From positions 2,843 to 66,842 of the forward strand of contig JAHEIW010000008.1 in NCBI GenBank assembly GCA_024639185.1: 64,000 bases of DNA, read 5' to 3'. The notes below the pieces were generated by a model. The model was given only the letters and a program-made list of their open reading frames with translations. It ran no database searches and was not told the DNA's origin. Source of the DNA: Deltaproteobacteria bacterium. GTDB taxonomy: Bacteria; Desulfobacterota; Desulfobacteria; Desulfobacterales; JAHEIW01. A program made the translations under genes and the position numbers. Below are positions 1 through 8,538 of the stretch, one piece after another (positions within the stretch are counted from its first letter, which is position 1; each line of letters begins with the position of its first letter).

Positions 1-118
1 TGATTTTGGAATCATCGCTGGCGTCTGCACAGACCGCATCATAAAATTGTCCATACAATAAAATTGAGAACTTTCAAAACAACTTTTCCAGACGTAACCC
101 TATTTACAAAAAAGTTTT

Positions 119-1072
119 CTAAATACTCTTTTCGGATAAAGCAGCCAATCCGCCGATAGCTCCCATATTCATCGATTCCAGCGCAGAGCTGGGGACAATG
201 ATCAATGATCCTTTTTCTTTAAGCCCTTCAAAAAGCATATTCATACCCCTCAATTGGAGCGCAACCGGATTGTCCAGGTATTTCTGGCTGGCCTCTGCAA
301 ACTTCTCCGATATTTCGGTTTAAGCCGTACCCAGGATAATTCTGGCCTGACGCACCCGCTCGGCCGGCGCCTGTTTGCTCATGGCATCTGAAAGCGCCTC
401 TGGAATGATGATATCTTTAATGCCAACATTTTGACAGGTAATACCCCAGGGATTTGTATGTTCGTCAAGGGTGTGTTGCAGGGCTTCGGCAATTTTATCA
501 CGATGCTGCAATAAATCGGCTAACTCATGTCTGCCAATAATGTCCCGCAGACCTGTTTGGGCAATATAGGTAACAGCATGCACATAGCGCCGGACCTCCA
601 GGGCCGCTTTTTCAACATCCCATACCGTCCAATAGACCACTGCATCAACATCCACCGGCACCGTGTCTTTGGTTAAGGTTTTTTCGGCGCTAAAATCCGT
701 AACGCGCACGCGTTGATCGATATAATTGTCGACCCGGTCAATAATGGGTATGATGAAGAAAATGCCAGGTCCTTTCAATCCGAGAAATTTTCCCATTCGG
801 AGGACAACGGCTTTTTCCCATTGATCGGCAATCCGAATCGAAGCCGCGATAAACAGCAAAATCATAACACCAATGATTGTAAACTTCATAACCGACGATA
901 ATCCGGTAATGCTCCAGCTGGTGATATCAAAGTGAATCAGCGCGATGGCAGCGGCTATCGCTAAGACGATGAGCGTTATTGAAATCGGGTTGAGTCGTTT
1001 TTTGATTTCTTCATCTGAATTCAAGGTTCCACTGTCATGAACATGTTTTTTGGTTCCTTTACTTGAACTCAT
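119..1072 (-). pseudogene. Slipin/stomatin-like SPFH (band 7) membrane protein, interrupted by an in-frame stop
   Basis: Two N-terminal hydrophobic segments (about residues 30-48 and 64-82) precede a band 7/SPFH domain (about 85-240) with the slipin signature around DQWEKAVVLRMGKF. Slipins organise membrane microdomains and oligomerise at the inner membrane. The frame stops at a TAA (320-322) exactly where the family continues with Glu after ILGTA. Reading on in the same frame gives TEISEKFAEASQKYLDNP and a typical slipin tail, ending at a TAG at 119-121. One GAA-to-TAA change therefore explains the break; the intact protein would be 317 residues. The start overlaps the 3' end of the upstream GntR gene by 14 bp, so the two form an operon. 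A 250-residue product lacking its C-terminal oligomerisation region may still be made. Confidence 0.85.
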
Positions 1073-1448
1073 GACTTACCTCCTTGACTTTTTTAAGTTC
1101 ATTTATCATTTCCTCAATGCTGAACCCATAACTGGAGGCGATACTGTAAAACTCAGCACAGATATTGGCGAGCTTGTTTTGACGTTCAGAATCGGGAATT
1201 TGAACGCTAACCGGTCCGATAAATGTTCCGGTACCCTGCTGGGTTTCTAAAACACTTTGAATCTCAAGTTCTTTGTAGGCTTTGTTGACGGTATTAAGGT
1301 TGACTTTGAGCTGAACGGCCAGGGCTCTGACGGTGGGCAACTGCTCCCCTACTTTTAATCTCCCGCTGGCAACCCCATAGCGAATCTGATCGATAATCTG
1401 CCGATAAAAGGGAACCCCGGATTTAGGGTCTAACTTAAATTCAATCAT
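1059..1448 (-). CDS. GntR-family transcriptional regulator, short YtrA-like type
   Basis: This 129-residue protein has an N-terminal GntR winged helix-turn-helix (about residues 10-75; GVPFYRQIIDQIRYGVASG and GEQLPTVRALAVQL are typical). A short C-terminal part (about 80-129) follows instead of a large ligand-binding domain, which is the YtrA-type layout. Such proteins usually repress their own operon, often one for membrane or transporter genes. Here the operon partner is the overlapping slipin gene. The spacer upstream carries three copies of TATACAA that may be its operator. The effector is unknown. Confidence 0.88.
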   Translation of the reverse strand: MIEFKLDPKSGVPFYRQIIDQIRYGVASGRLKVGEQLPTVRALAVQLKVNLNTVNKAYKELEIQSVLETQQGTGTFIGPVSVQIPDSERQNKLANICAEFYSIASSYGFSIEEMINELKKVKEVSHEFK

Positions 1449-1463
1449 GGTTCTTACCCTGTC

Positions 1464-1510
1464 TATACAAACATATAAATATACAATTGTTTTTATAATG
1501 AAATATACAA
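1464..1510. promoter_or_regulatory. Candidate operator: three TATACAA boxes
   Basis: TATACAA occurs at 1464-1470, 1480-1486 and 1504-1510, in an AT-rich stretch 16-62 bp upstream of the GntR start codon. Spacing is 16 and 24 bp. Reiterated boxes here suit autoregulation by the GntR protein, but no clear dyad was found, so this is inference. Confidence 0.35.
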
Positions 1511-1706
1511 CTATGACATTAAAACACTATTGTCAAGAAAAAATGTCTTTTTTTTGTTATTTTTTTAGGGCGTTTAGCGGGGATAATTGGGAGGCATGAA
1601 TCGCTAAATATCAATGGAGTGCGTTTTAGGAATATAATTATTAAAGCCAAACTGATTGAAAAACGCTTACATTTTGCTCGAGGGGTCTGGATATAATTTT
1701 AAAACC

Positions 1707-1852
1707 AAAACTGCTTTGTAAAGGGTTAGGTTTTGTTTGAGAGTAAGGCGCAAACCGCTTCAAAAGTGGAGCGTACACGTAGTACGTGAGCATTTTGAAG
1801 CGGTTTGTAACGCAACTATCGAGCAAAAGATAGCCCTTTACAAAGCAGTTTT
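1707..1852. repeat. Nested palindromic intergenic element (family A, copy 1)
   Basis: The outer arms are a perfect 19-bp inverted repeat (AAAACTGCTTTGTAAAGGG at 1707-1725 and its complement at 1834-1852). Inside them is a perfect 15-bp inverted repeat (CAAACCGCTTCAAAA at 1751-1765, complement at 1793-1807) around GAGCGTAC...GTACGTGAGC. A second copy of the core lies at 8428-8514. The right arm contains the stop codon of the adjacent permease gene. No transposase is present; it looks like a MITE- or REP-type element. Confidence 0.85.
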
Positions 1853-2738
1853 AGGCTTTGCGCTGAATTTTGGGGTTAAGCTCTTCCCGCAGCCAATCCG
1901 CAAACAAATTAATTCCGATCACCAGCAGAATCAGGGCCGCACCCGGAAAAACAATCATCCACCACATGCCGGCATAGATGTAGTTTTTACCAATCGATAT
2001 CATCATCCCTAAAGAGGGCTCAGTCAGCGGCACCCCCACGCCCAAAAAACTCAACGTGGCTTCGAGCATAATCACCACGGCCAGATCGATGGCCAGCACC
2101 ACAAAGATCGGTGGAATGGCATTGGGCAGCAGGTGGCGCAGCAGAAGCCTCATATCACCGGCGCCGGTGGATTTGGCGGCCATGATGTAGGCATTTTCTT
2201 TGACTTCCAATACGCTGCCGCGCATGGTGCGGGCATAGCGTACCCAGCCGGCAATGCAAATAGCCAGAATGACAATCAATTTGCTGCCGCCGCCGGCAAT
2301 CCCCAGAAATAAAAAGGCCAACAGGGTGGTTGAAAAGGAAAACAGGGTGTCAGCCAGACGCATGGTGATCGCATCGATCCAGCCGCCATAGTATCCGGCC
2401 AAAAGCCCGATGATCACACCGAAAGTCCCGGCGATCAACACCACACTGAAACCCACGACCAGGGATGTGCGGCAGCCGAAGATGATGGTGCTGAAAATCC
2501 CGCGCCCCTGATCGTCAGTGCCCAGCAAATAAGGCGTCTGTCCCTCTTCCATCCATAGCGGCGGGGTCAGAAAATGTTCCAGGGTCAGGGTTTCAAGATC
2601 ATAGGGATTTTGAGGTGTAATCCAGGGCGCCAGCAAAGCCGCCAAAATAAACACCACCAGAATGACACACCCCAAAATGGCAGAGGGATCGTGCAAAAAG
2701 CTGTGCAGCATTCTGGATTTAATGCGTCTGTTACGCAT
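1851..2738 (-). CDS. Peptide/nickel-type ABC transporter permease (OppC/DppC family)
   Basis: This 295-residue inner-membrane permease has an N-terminal membrane segment (about residues 20-40), the OppC/DppC-specific periplasmic stretch with LLGTDDQGRG (about 72-80), and a BPD_transp_1 core of about five further helices. The cytoplasmic EAA loop that docks with the ATPase is at about 183-206 (AAKSTGAGDMRLLLRHLLPN). It pairs with the OppB-type permease, whose 3' end overlaps its start by 8 bp. Substrate cannot be read from the permease; peptides, nickel chelates or sugars are all known for this family. The stop codon lies in the arm of a palindromic repeat. Confidence 0.93.
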   Translation of the reverse strand: MRNRRIKSRMLHSFLHDPSAILGCVILVVFILAALLAPWITPQNPYDLETLTLEHFLTPPLWMEEGQTPYLLGTDDQGRGIFSTIIFGCRTSLVVGFSVVLIAGTFGVIIGLLAGYYGGWIDAITMRLADTLFSFSTTLLAFLFLGIAGGGSKLIVILAICIAGWVRYARTMRGSVLEVKENAYIMAAKSTGAGDMRLLLRHLLPNAIPPIFVVLAIDLAVVIMLEATLSFLGVGVPLTEPSLGMMISIGKNYIYAGMWWMIVFPGAALILLVIGINLFADWLREELNPKIQRKA

Positions 2739-3696
2739 AACGAATCTTGGGGTTGATCACCGCGTAAAGAATATCGACGATGATGTTCATGGTAATGATG
2801 ACCACTGCCGCCAGCATGATATAGGTGACTATCACCGGTTGATCGTTTTCGCGGATGGAGGTCAGCAGCAAATTGCCCATCCCGGGCCACTGAAAAATGG
2901 TTTCGGTAATAATGGAAAAAGCGATCAATTCGCCGAATTGCAAACCAGTGATGGTGATTACCGGAATCAGGGCATTGCGCAGGGCATGTTTGAAAATCAC
3001 TTTTCTGGGCGACAGACCCTTGGCCCATGCGGTTTTAATGTATTCTTCGGTCAACACCTCACGCATACCCGCGCGGGTCAGCCGTAAAAGTACCGCCAGC
3101 TGATACATGGCCAGTGTCAGGGCGGGCAGGATCAGATGACTGATACCATTGAGATTTAAAAATCCGGTGCGCCAGAAGCCCACCTGCGTCGTCTCGCCGC
3201 GCCCGAAGGGCGGTAATATCCCCAGGTAAACCGCAAACACCATAATCAATAAGATACCCATTAAAAAAGTGGGGATGGAAATACCCCCCAGGGAACCGGC
3301 CATTATCAGCCGGTTACGCATCGCATAGGGTTTCAGTGCAACCAGAACACCCAGGGCCACACCGACTATAAAAGATAAAATAACGGCCGTTGATGCCAAT
3401 TCGAAGGTGGCCGGAAAGCGCTCCAGGATGAGCCCCAAAGCCGGCACCCGGGTCACATAGGATATGCCGAAATTGCCCCGGGCTGCATTGGCCAGAAATC
3501 GGACATACTGCACATGCATGGGCTTATCCAGGCCCAGGCTGCGTCGCACTTCTTCAACTTCATGAGCGGTGGCATAGCGCCCCGCCAATGTAATGACCGG
3601 ATCCCCCATAAAGCGAAAAACGATAAAACATAAAAGGGACGCCACAAGCAGGACGACAATTCCCTGAATCAGTCTGCGTGCAATATAAGTGGCCAT
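2731..3696 (-). CDS. Peptide/nickel-type ABC transporter permease (OppB/DppB family)
   Basis: This 321-residue permease begins with the diagnostic OppB/DppB N-terminus (MATYIARRLIQGIVVLLVAS) and the GDPVITLAGRYAT region. About six transmembrane segments follow, with an EAA loop near residues 210-245 (EYIKTAWAKGLSPRKVIFKH). It forms the heterodimeric channel with the downstream OppC-type protein. The gene follows the binding-protein gene after a 270-bp spacer that holds a strong GC-rich hairpin, so permease expression may be lower than that of the binding protein. Confidence 0.93.
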   Translation of the reverse strand: MATYIARRLIQGIVVLLVASLLCFIVFRFMGDPVITLAGRYATAHEVEEVRRSLGLDKPMHVQYVRFLANAARGNFGISYVTRVPALGLILERFPATFELASTAVILSFIVGVALGVLVALKPYAMRNRLIMAGSLGGISIPTFLMGILLIMVFAVYLGILPPFGRGETTQVGFWRTGFLNLNGISHLILPALTLAMYQLAVLLRLTRAGMREVLTEEYIKTAWAKGLSPRKVIFKHALRNALIPVITITGLQFGELIAFSIITETIFQWPGMGNLLLTSIRENDQPVIVTYIMLAAVVIITMNIIVDILYAVINPKIRYA

Positions 3697-3921
3697 GGTG
3701 GTGAATACACTTTAAATGGGTTTGATTACAATAAAGTCATCAGGTTGTCGGATTGACTTTAGTTATAGGCTCACTGGAGTAATGGAGTATTGTAATAACC
3801 TAAAAAATGATATTGAACAGCGTAATGTTCAGGAGACTCTATTACCCAAATCATCCAGCCAATTTTAACGGAACCAATTCTTTTTCCGAACAGAATGATC
3901 TTCGAAATTTTTTAATGTTAG

Positions 3922-3949
3922 GTCGGGGCCGCAAGATTCCGGCCCCGAC
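3922..3949 (-). terminator. GC-rich hairpin between binding-protein and permease genes
   Basis: Inverted repeat GTCGGGGCCG / CGGCCCCGAC (10-bp perfect stem, 8-nt loop) lies 18 bp past the stop codon of the binding-protein gene. There is no run of T directly after it on the minus strand. It is therefore more likely an mRNA-stabilising or attenuating hairpin than a full terminator, which is common after binding-protein genes. Confidence 0.6.
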
Positions 3950-3966
3950 TTCGGGTTGCGGCTAAA

Positions 3967-5499
3967 TTATTTTGAGATTTCCTTATACACCATCCAGCGG
4001 TCCGGCCGGGGTTGAAATTTGATGCCCTTGCCTTTTTGAATGGCATACAGGTCTTCCTGGTAGTGCAGCGGAATCCAGGCGATCTTATCGACCATGGCCA
4101 TCTTGTTGAGCTGCTGCAGCACCTTGCCGCGTTCCTGCGGATTGACAATATCAGCAGTAGATTTCAGCAGTTTATCGATATCCGGATCGCTGAAATTGGC
4201 ACCGTTGAAAAACCCATGACCGGTTTCATCATCGCGGGTATGGGCCAGCTTGAAATAGGTGCGTCCCATGTCAAAGGTGCCGTCAAACCAGCCGATTAAA
4301 TAAAAGTCCAGCTTGCCACCGGTCACTTCCGGAAAAAAGACCGACTTGGGTTTGACATCCAGCGTCGTTTTTATACCGACCTTAGCCAGGTATTTGGCCA
4401 CAGCCTCGGCTATTTGGGCATCCTGGACATAGCGGTCATTGGGACCGGACAGCGTAATTTCAAATCCCTTTTCATAACCGGCTTCTTTGAGTAGCTTTTT
4501 GGCTTCCGCCGGATCGTATTTGAGCCGTTGAATATTGCCGTTATAGCCGATGGTGGGTGGATCCGGGATCTGGGCCGCCGGAGCCGCGTGGCCGCGCATC
4601 ACCTTTGCGATGATCTCATCTTCATTGATGGCCATATACATGGCTTTGCGAACCCGGATATCAGCGGTCGGGCTGCCCGGCTTGTTGTTCAATGCCAGAA
4701 AGATTGACCGCCGCGCGGGCCGGCTGACCACATCCAGCTTGGGATTCTTGACAATCTTATCGAACAGTTCCACCGGCACGCCGGTAACGATGTCGACCTG
4801 GCCAGAGACCAGCGCGGCAAAGCGGGTGGAAGATTCAGTAACCGGACGAATTTCAACCGTTTTTAGCGGCGGGGCGCCTTCCCAGTAATCGGCGTTGGCT
4901 TCCATCCGCACGTAGGAGCCTTTGACCCATTCCACCAATTTATAAGCCCCGGTACCGATGGGTTTGACCATCACCTCCCCGGAATCGCGGGATTCGGTGG
5001 ACTCTTTGTCCATAATAAAAACCTGATGCATGTTGTTGGCAAACCAGGGAATCGGCTCCTTGGTTTTAATGACCACCGTAAAGTCATCCAGTGTTTCCAC
5101 GCCCGTAATCGATTTACCGGTGTTAATAAACTCGGAAACATCCGGATTGCTTAAACGCTCAAATGAGAACTTGACATCGGCGGCCGTAAAGGGGTTGCCG
5201 TTATGGAATTTAACACCTTTGCGCAGATAAAACTTCCAGGACAGCTGATCCAACCGCTCCCAGCGCTCGGCCAGAGCCGGTGCCAGGGTCCCATCCGGGC
5301 CTTTGCGCTGCAGCAGGCCGTCAAAAAAGTTGGCCATGTATTGCAGACCGGCATCGGAATCATCCCCATGGGGATTCATCATCCGCGGCGGTGTATCCTG
5401 GGCAACCACCAGAGAAGAGGCCGCCAGTACAGAAGCGCTCGATGCGAATACCATCACCGCAACAGCGATGGCGATAAGTAAATAACATGTCTTTTTCAT
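3967..5499 (-). CDS. ABC transporter substrate-binding protein, family 5 (OppA/DppA-like)
   Basis: A 510-residue periplasmic binding protein of the SBP_bac_5 family. It has a classical signal peptide (MKKTCYLLIAIAVAVMVFAS, cleavage probably after VLAA) and no lipobox cysteine. The family signature near residues 75-110 (LAPALAERWERLDQ, then KGVKFHNGNPFTAADVKFS) is clear, and the length is normal. The ATG at 5499 is preceded by AAAGGAGGAACATCA; an in-frame ATG 84 bp further upstream lacks both a ribosome site and signal-peptide logic. It delivers substrate to the OppB/OppC-type permeases. The ligand (oligopeptide, dipeptide or other) is not predictable from sequence. Confidence 0.93.
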   Translation of the reverse strand: MKKTCYLLIAIAVAVMVFASSASVLAASSLVVAQDTPPRMMNPHGDDSDAGLQYMANFFDGLLQRKGPDGTLAPALAERWERLDQLSWKFYLRKGVKFHNGNPFTAADVKFSFERLSNPDVSEFINTGKSITGVETLDDFTVVIKTKEPIPWFANNMHQVFIMDKESTESRDSGEVMVKPIGTGAYKLVEWVKGSYVRMEANADYWEGAPPLKTVEIRPVTESSTRFAALVSGQVDIVTGVPVELFDKIVKNPKLDVVSRPARRSIFLALNNKPGSPTADIRVRKAMYMAINEDEIIAKVMRGHAAPAAQIPDPPTIGYNGNIQRLKYDPAEAKKLLKEAGYEKGFEITLSGPNDRYVQDAQIAEAVAKYLAKVGIKTTLDVKPKSVFFPEVTGGKLDFYLIGWFDGTFDMGRTYFKLAHTRDDETGHGFFNGANFSDPDIDKLLKSTADIVNPQERGKVLQQLNKMAMVDKIAWIPLHYQEDLYAIQKGKGIKFQPRPDRWMVYKEISK

Positions 5500-5729
5500 T
5501 GATGTTCCTCCTTTCCAATTAATTACACATTGTTTATGTGTTTCCCGGTATACCGCGAAGTCTGTGGCCTTGCGATGCCCCATAAAACCGGGAAGCTATT
5601 CCCCTCACCCAATGCTGCATTACGCCAATGATCTAGTACGAAGATCTTCAAGTAAAAATTAAATGGATAGAATACATTTATAATCATACAGCAAAATCCT
5701 TTTTAAAATTTGAAACGCTCAATTTAGAT

Positions 5730-6692
5730 TTAATATAGATAACAGGCAACCTGGTGATTGCTGCCAATATCCTTTAACTCCGGTACCTTTTGGTCACAGA
5801 CGTCCATGCGATGCGGGCACCGCGGATGAAACGCACAGCCGGACGGCGGGTTGATCGGGCTGGGCACATCGCCTTTTAAAATCATACGTTCCTTTTTTAC
5901 CCTGGGATCCGCCACCGGAATCGCCGACAAAAGCGCCTGAGTATAAGGATGCTTAGGAATCGCGTAGACGTTATTATAATCTGACAATTCCACAACCTTG
6001 CCTAGATACATCACCGCAATGCGATCACAGATATGTTCAACCACTGCCAGATCATGGGCAATGATAATATAGGACAGATGAAATTCTTGCTGCAGATCGA
6101 TCAGCAGGTTGATAATTTGGGCCTGGATGGACACATCCAGCGCGGAAACCGGTTCATCGCCGATGATCACCTGGGGATTGAGGGCCAGCGCCCGGGCAAT
6201 GCCGATACGTTGGCGCTGGCCGCCGGAAAATTCGTGGGGATAACGCCGGCCCTGCTCAGGCCGCAGGCCGACTTTCTCCAGCAAGTAGGCGATCCGCTCT
6301 TTTCTTTCAGCCCCCGGATACATGTCGTGGATTTCCATGGGATCCCTGAGAATATGATTGACCGTCATGCGGGGATTCAGTGAAGAATACGGATCCTGAA
6401 AGATCATCTGGATTTCTTTTTTAAGGGCCCTTAATTCGGATGTGCTCAGGGCGGTGATGTCAGTCTCCCCAAAGCGGACAGTACCGGCAGTCGGTTCGAT
6501 CAACCGCAAAACGGCCAGACCGGTGGTGGTCTTACCACAGCCGCTCTCTCCGACAATGCCAAGTGTTTCCCCCTTTTGAAGGGTGAGGGAAACGCCGTCA
6601 ACCGCGTAAACATAGCCAGCGGTTCGCGAAAGCAGCCCTTTCTTAATGGGGAAATGGACTTCTAAATTTTCAACTGACAGCAGTGTTTCCAA
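5730..6692 (-). CDS. Oligopeptide/dipeptide ABC transporter ATPase (OppF/DppF family)
   Basis: An ABC ATPase with Walker A GESGCGKTTTG, Q-loop IFQDPYSSLNPRM, signature FSGGQRQRIGIARAL and Walker B VIIGDEPVSALD. The oligopeptide-family C-terminal motif (PSPINPPSGCAFHPRCPHRM) is present, with four cysteines typical of the OppD/F C-terminal region. A start at TTG 6692, giving 320 residues, is preferred because AAGGA lies 7 nt upstream. The longer frame from ATG 6824 would add 44 residues encoded by a palindromic repeat that have no counterpart in OppF. It partners the OppD-type ATPase encoded just upstream. Confidence 0.9.
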   Translation of the reverse strand: METLLSVENLEVHFPIKKGLLSRTAGYVYAVDGVSLTLQKGETLGIVGESGCGKTTTGLAVLRLIEPTAGTVRFGETDITALSTSELRALKKEIQMIFQDPYSSLNPRMTVNHILRDPMEIHDMYPGAERKERIAYLLEKVGLRPEQGRRYPHEFSGGQRQRIGIARALALNPQVIIGDEPVSALDVSIQAQIINLLIDLQQEFHLSYIIIAHDLAVVEHICDRIAVMYLGKVVELSDYNNVYAIPKHPYTQALLSAIPVADPRVKKERMILKGDVPSPINPPSGCAFHPRCPHRMDVCDQKVPELKDIGSNHQVACYLY

Positions 6693-6716
6693 CCCAAAAT
6701 CCTTCTTTTTAGAGGT

Positions 6717-6894
6717 GGTTTCAAAACCCTTTTGGGGTTCATTTTGCGGCCTTTTGCTAAAAGCGCTTAGCAAAGTGGAGCGCAAAATCTTGAACTGCTT
6801 GAGGGTGCTGTCCCGAGTTTTCAAGATTTAGCGTAATGAGTTTAACGCTTTTCAAAAGCTGCAAACCAACAAAAAAGGGATTTTGAAACGGCTT
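6717..6894. repeat. Nested palindromic element (family B) between oppD and oppF
   Basis: The outer arms are GGTTTCAAAACCCTTTT (6717-6733) and, near 6877-6894, an imperfect complement (AAAGGGATTTTGAAAC). Inside lie CTAAAAGCG...CGCTTTTC and AAATCTTGAA...TTTTCAAGATTT inverted pairs around GAGGGTGCTGTCCCGAG. The element starts about 6 bp after the oppD stop codon and supplies the spurious upstream extension of oppF. Confidence 0.7.
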
Positions 6895-6899
6895 CCAGC

Positions 6900-7883
6900 T
6901 TAATATAAAAAACATCTGACCCAGTGGCCATCGCCCAGGTCTGTCATCTGCGGCGGATTTTGATTGCAGACCCCCATGGCATGCGGGCAGCGTGGCGAAA
7001 AATGGCAGCCCGCAGACAAATCATATAAGCTGGGCACAATACCCGCTATTTCTTGAAGGCGCTGACGGCCATGCTGTGACCGCTCCCCCAATTTTGGAAT
7101 CGATTGCAGCAAGCCCTGGGTATAGGGGTGTTTGGGGTCTTCAAAGATGTCAATTCCTTTGGCTTCTTCCACCACCTTACCGGCGTACATCACAATGACA
7201 CGTTGGGCGATCTCGGCAATCACGCCCAGATCGTGGGTAATCATCATAACAGCCGTATCATAATCTTCTCTGAGCTGCAGCATCAAATCCAGGATCTGGG
7301 CCTGAATGGTCACATCCAGGGCGGTGGTAGGCTCGTCGGCGATCAGTATTTCCGGGTTGCAGGCCAGCGCCATGGCGATCATGGCGCGCTGGCGCATTCC
7401 ACCGGAAAGCTGATGCGGGTATTCATGCACTCTTTTTTCCGCAGCGGGTATCTGAACCTTTTTCAACATCTCAATCGAACTGTTCCAGCTGTCGCTTTTG
7501 GATTGCTTTTCATGCAGGATAAACATTTCCGATATCTGATCACCAATAGTATAAACCGGATTCAGGGAGGTCATCGGCTCCTGGAAGATCATAGCAATGC
7601 GTTTACCGCGAATCGTGCGCATCTGCTCCATGGACAGCTGGACAATATCGGTGCGGTCAAATAGTATCTGGCCCTGGACAATTTTGCCCGGTGGCTCAGG
7701 TATCAGGCGCATAATGGACTGGGCTGTTACGCTTTTACCGCAGCCGGATTCTCCCACAATGCCAAGCACCTCACCTTTGTCGACATGAAAGGTGACATCG
7801 TCCACCGCTTTGGCAACGCCCTCAAAGGTAGAAAAATGGGTTTTGAGATCTTTGACTTCAAGCAGGTGAGAGGGTTCGCTCAT
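6900..7883 (-). CDS. Oligopeptide/dipeptide ABC transporter ATPase (OppD/DppD family)
   Basis: A 327-residue ABC ATPase, first gene of the importer operon. Walker A is at residues 44-51 (GESGCGKS), followed by the Q-loop [14 protein letters not shown], signature [15 protein letters not shown], Walker [13 protein letters not shown] and H-loop MMITHDLGV. The C-terminal oligopeptide-family region ([19 protein letters not shown]) contains the usual cysteines. The start codon follows GAAAGGACAC, a good ribosome site. With OppF it forms the heterodimeric motor at the cytoplasmic face of the OppBC channel. Confidence 0.93.
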   Translation of the reverse strand: MSEPSHLLEVKDLKTHFSTFEGVAKAVDDVTFHVDKGEVLGIVGESGCGKSVTAQSIMRLIPEPPGKIVQGQILFDRTDIVQLSMEQMRTIRGKRIAMIFQEPMTSLNPVYTIGDQISEMFILHEKQSKSDSWNSSIEMLKKVQIPAAEKRVHEYPHQLSGGMRQRAMIAMALACNPEILIADEPTTALDVTIQAQILDLMLQLREDYDTAVMMITHDLGVIAEIAQRVIVMYAGKVVEEAKGIDIFEDPKHPYTQGLLQSIPKLGERSQHGRQRLQEIAGIVPSLYDLSAGCHFSPRCPHAMGVCNQNPPQMTDLGDGHWVRCFLY

Positions 7884-8535
7884 GTGTCCTTTCGAATATG
7901 GTTTTAATCGAATATGAACAAAAATGATAGGGGTAAATAGTGGACGCTAGAAAAGGTTAAATGCGCGATTTAACTTAATTAGCACTACATCAATACCTCT
8001 GCGGGTCGCTGTGTGTCAATAGAAATAAGCCCAAAACAGCGCCGAATTCGGCCTCCAAATAGTTATCGACTTGAAGAGATCTATAGATATCTTTTTCTAT
8101 TTTTTAGAAATGATTGTTTGAGAAAAGATAACCAAACTGGTCTAAAGATTTTTAGATATTGTTCGAGGGAAGGCGTGAGCCGCTTCAAAAGCGGAGAATT
8201 CAAAAACTCACAATTTAGATTACGTTAATTTGGCCTTTGGTTTTTACTTTGACAATAAATTGCGAATAACCCTATTTTTTTTAAGTAAATGGCTTTAGCA
8301 GTGCTTAGATTTTGTCTGATAGCCCCGCCATTTGGCGGGATTTCACATCTGATCTTAGTACATTAAGGTGTTCAACAAGCGTGAATTTATAGAACCTATC
8401 TTAAAAATAGTAGATCGCGTCCAAGGGCAAGGCGAAAACCGATTCGAAAGTGGAGCGTACACGATAGTACGTGAGCATTTCGATGTGATTCATAACGCCG
8501 CTATCGGGCAAAAGATGAGTGCTTTTAAAGCAATT
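7884..8535. other. 650-bp spacer: possible promoter and repeats, no gene
   Basis: No convincing reading frame. On the minus strand, upstream of oppD, TTGACA (plus-strand 8014-8019) is a candidate -35 box, but the -10 region 17-18 bp on is poor (GTATTG/TATTGA). A short stretch at 8160-8190 resembles one arm of the palindromic elements (AAGGCGTGAGCCGCTTCAAAAG). The family A copy occupies 8428-8538. Confidence 0.5.
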
Positions 8536-8538
8536 TTA
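8428..8538. repeat. Nested palindromic intergenic element (family A, copy 2)
   Basis: The core at 8428-8514 matches 1744-1832 at roughly four of five positions, including AAGTGGAGCGTACACG, TAGTACGTGAGCATTT and GGGCAAAAGAT. The palindrome is more decayed than copy 1. It ends in AGCAATTTTAG against AGCAGTTTTAG in copy 1. As in copy 1, those last bases contain the stop codon of the neighbouring minus-strand gene. Confidence 0.75.

Noticed and set aside
320-322. Readthrough or recoding of the slipin stop as an unusual amino acid
   Set aside because: The codon is TAA, not TGA or TAG, and no selenocysteine-type hairpin follows. A simple GAA-to-TAA change explains it.
1641-2012. Small genes inside the family A palindrome
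   Set aside because: The frames simply translate the repeat in opposite directions and lack ribosome sites.
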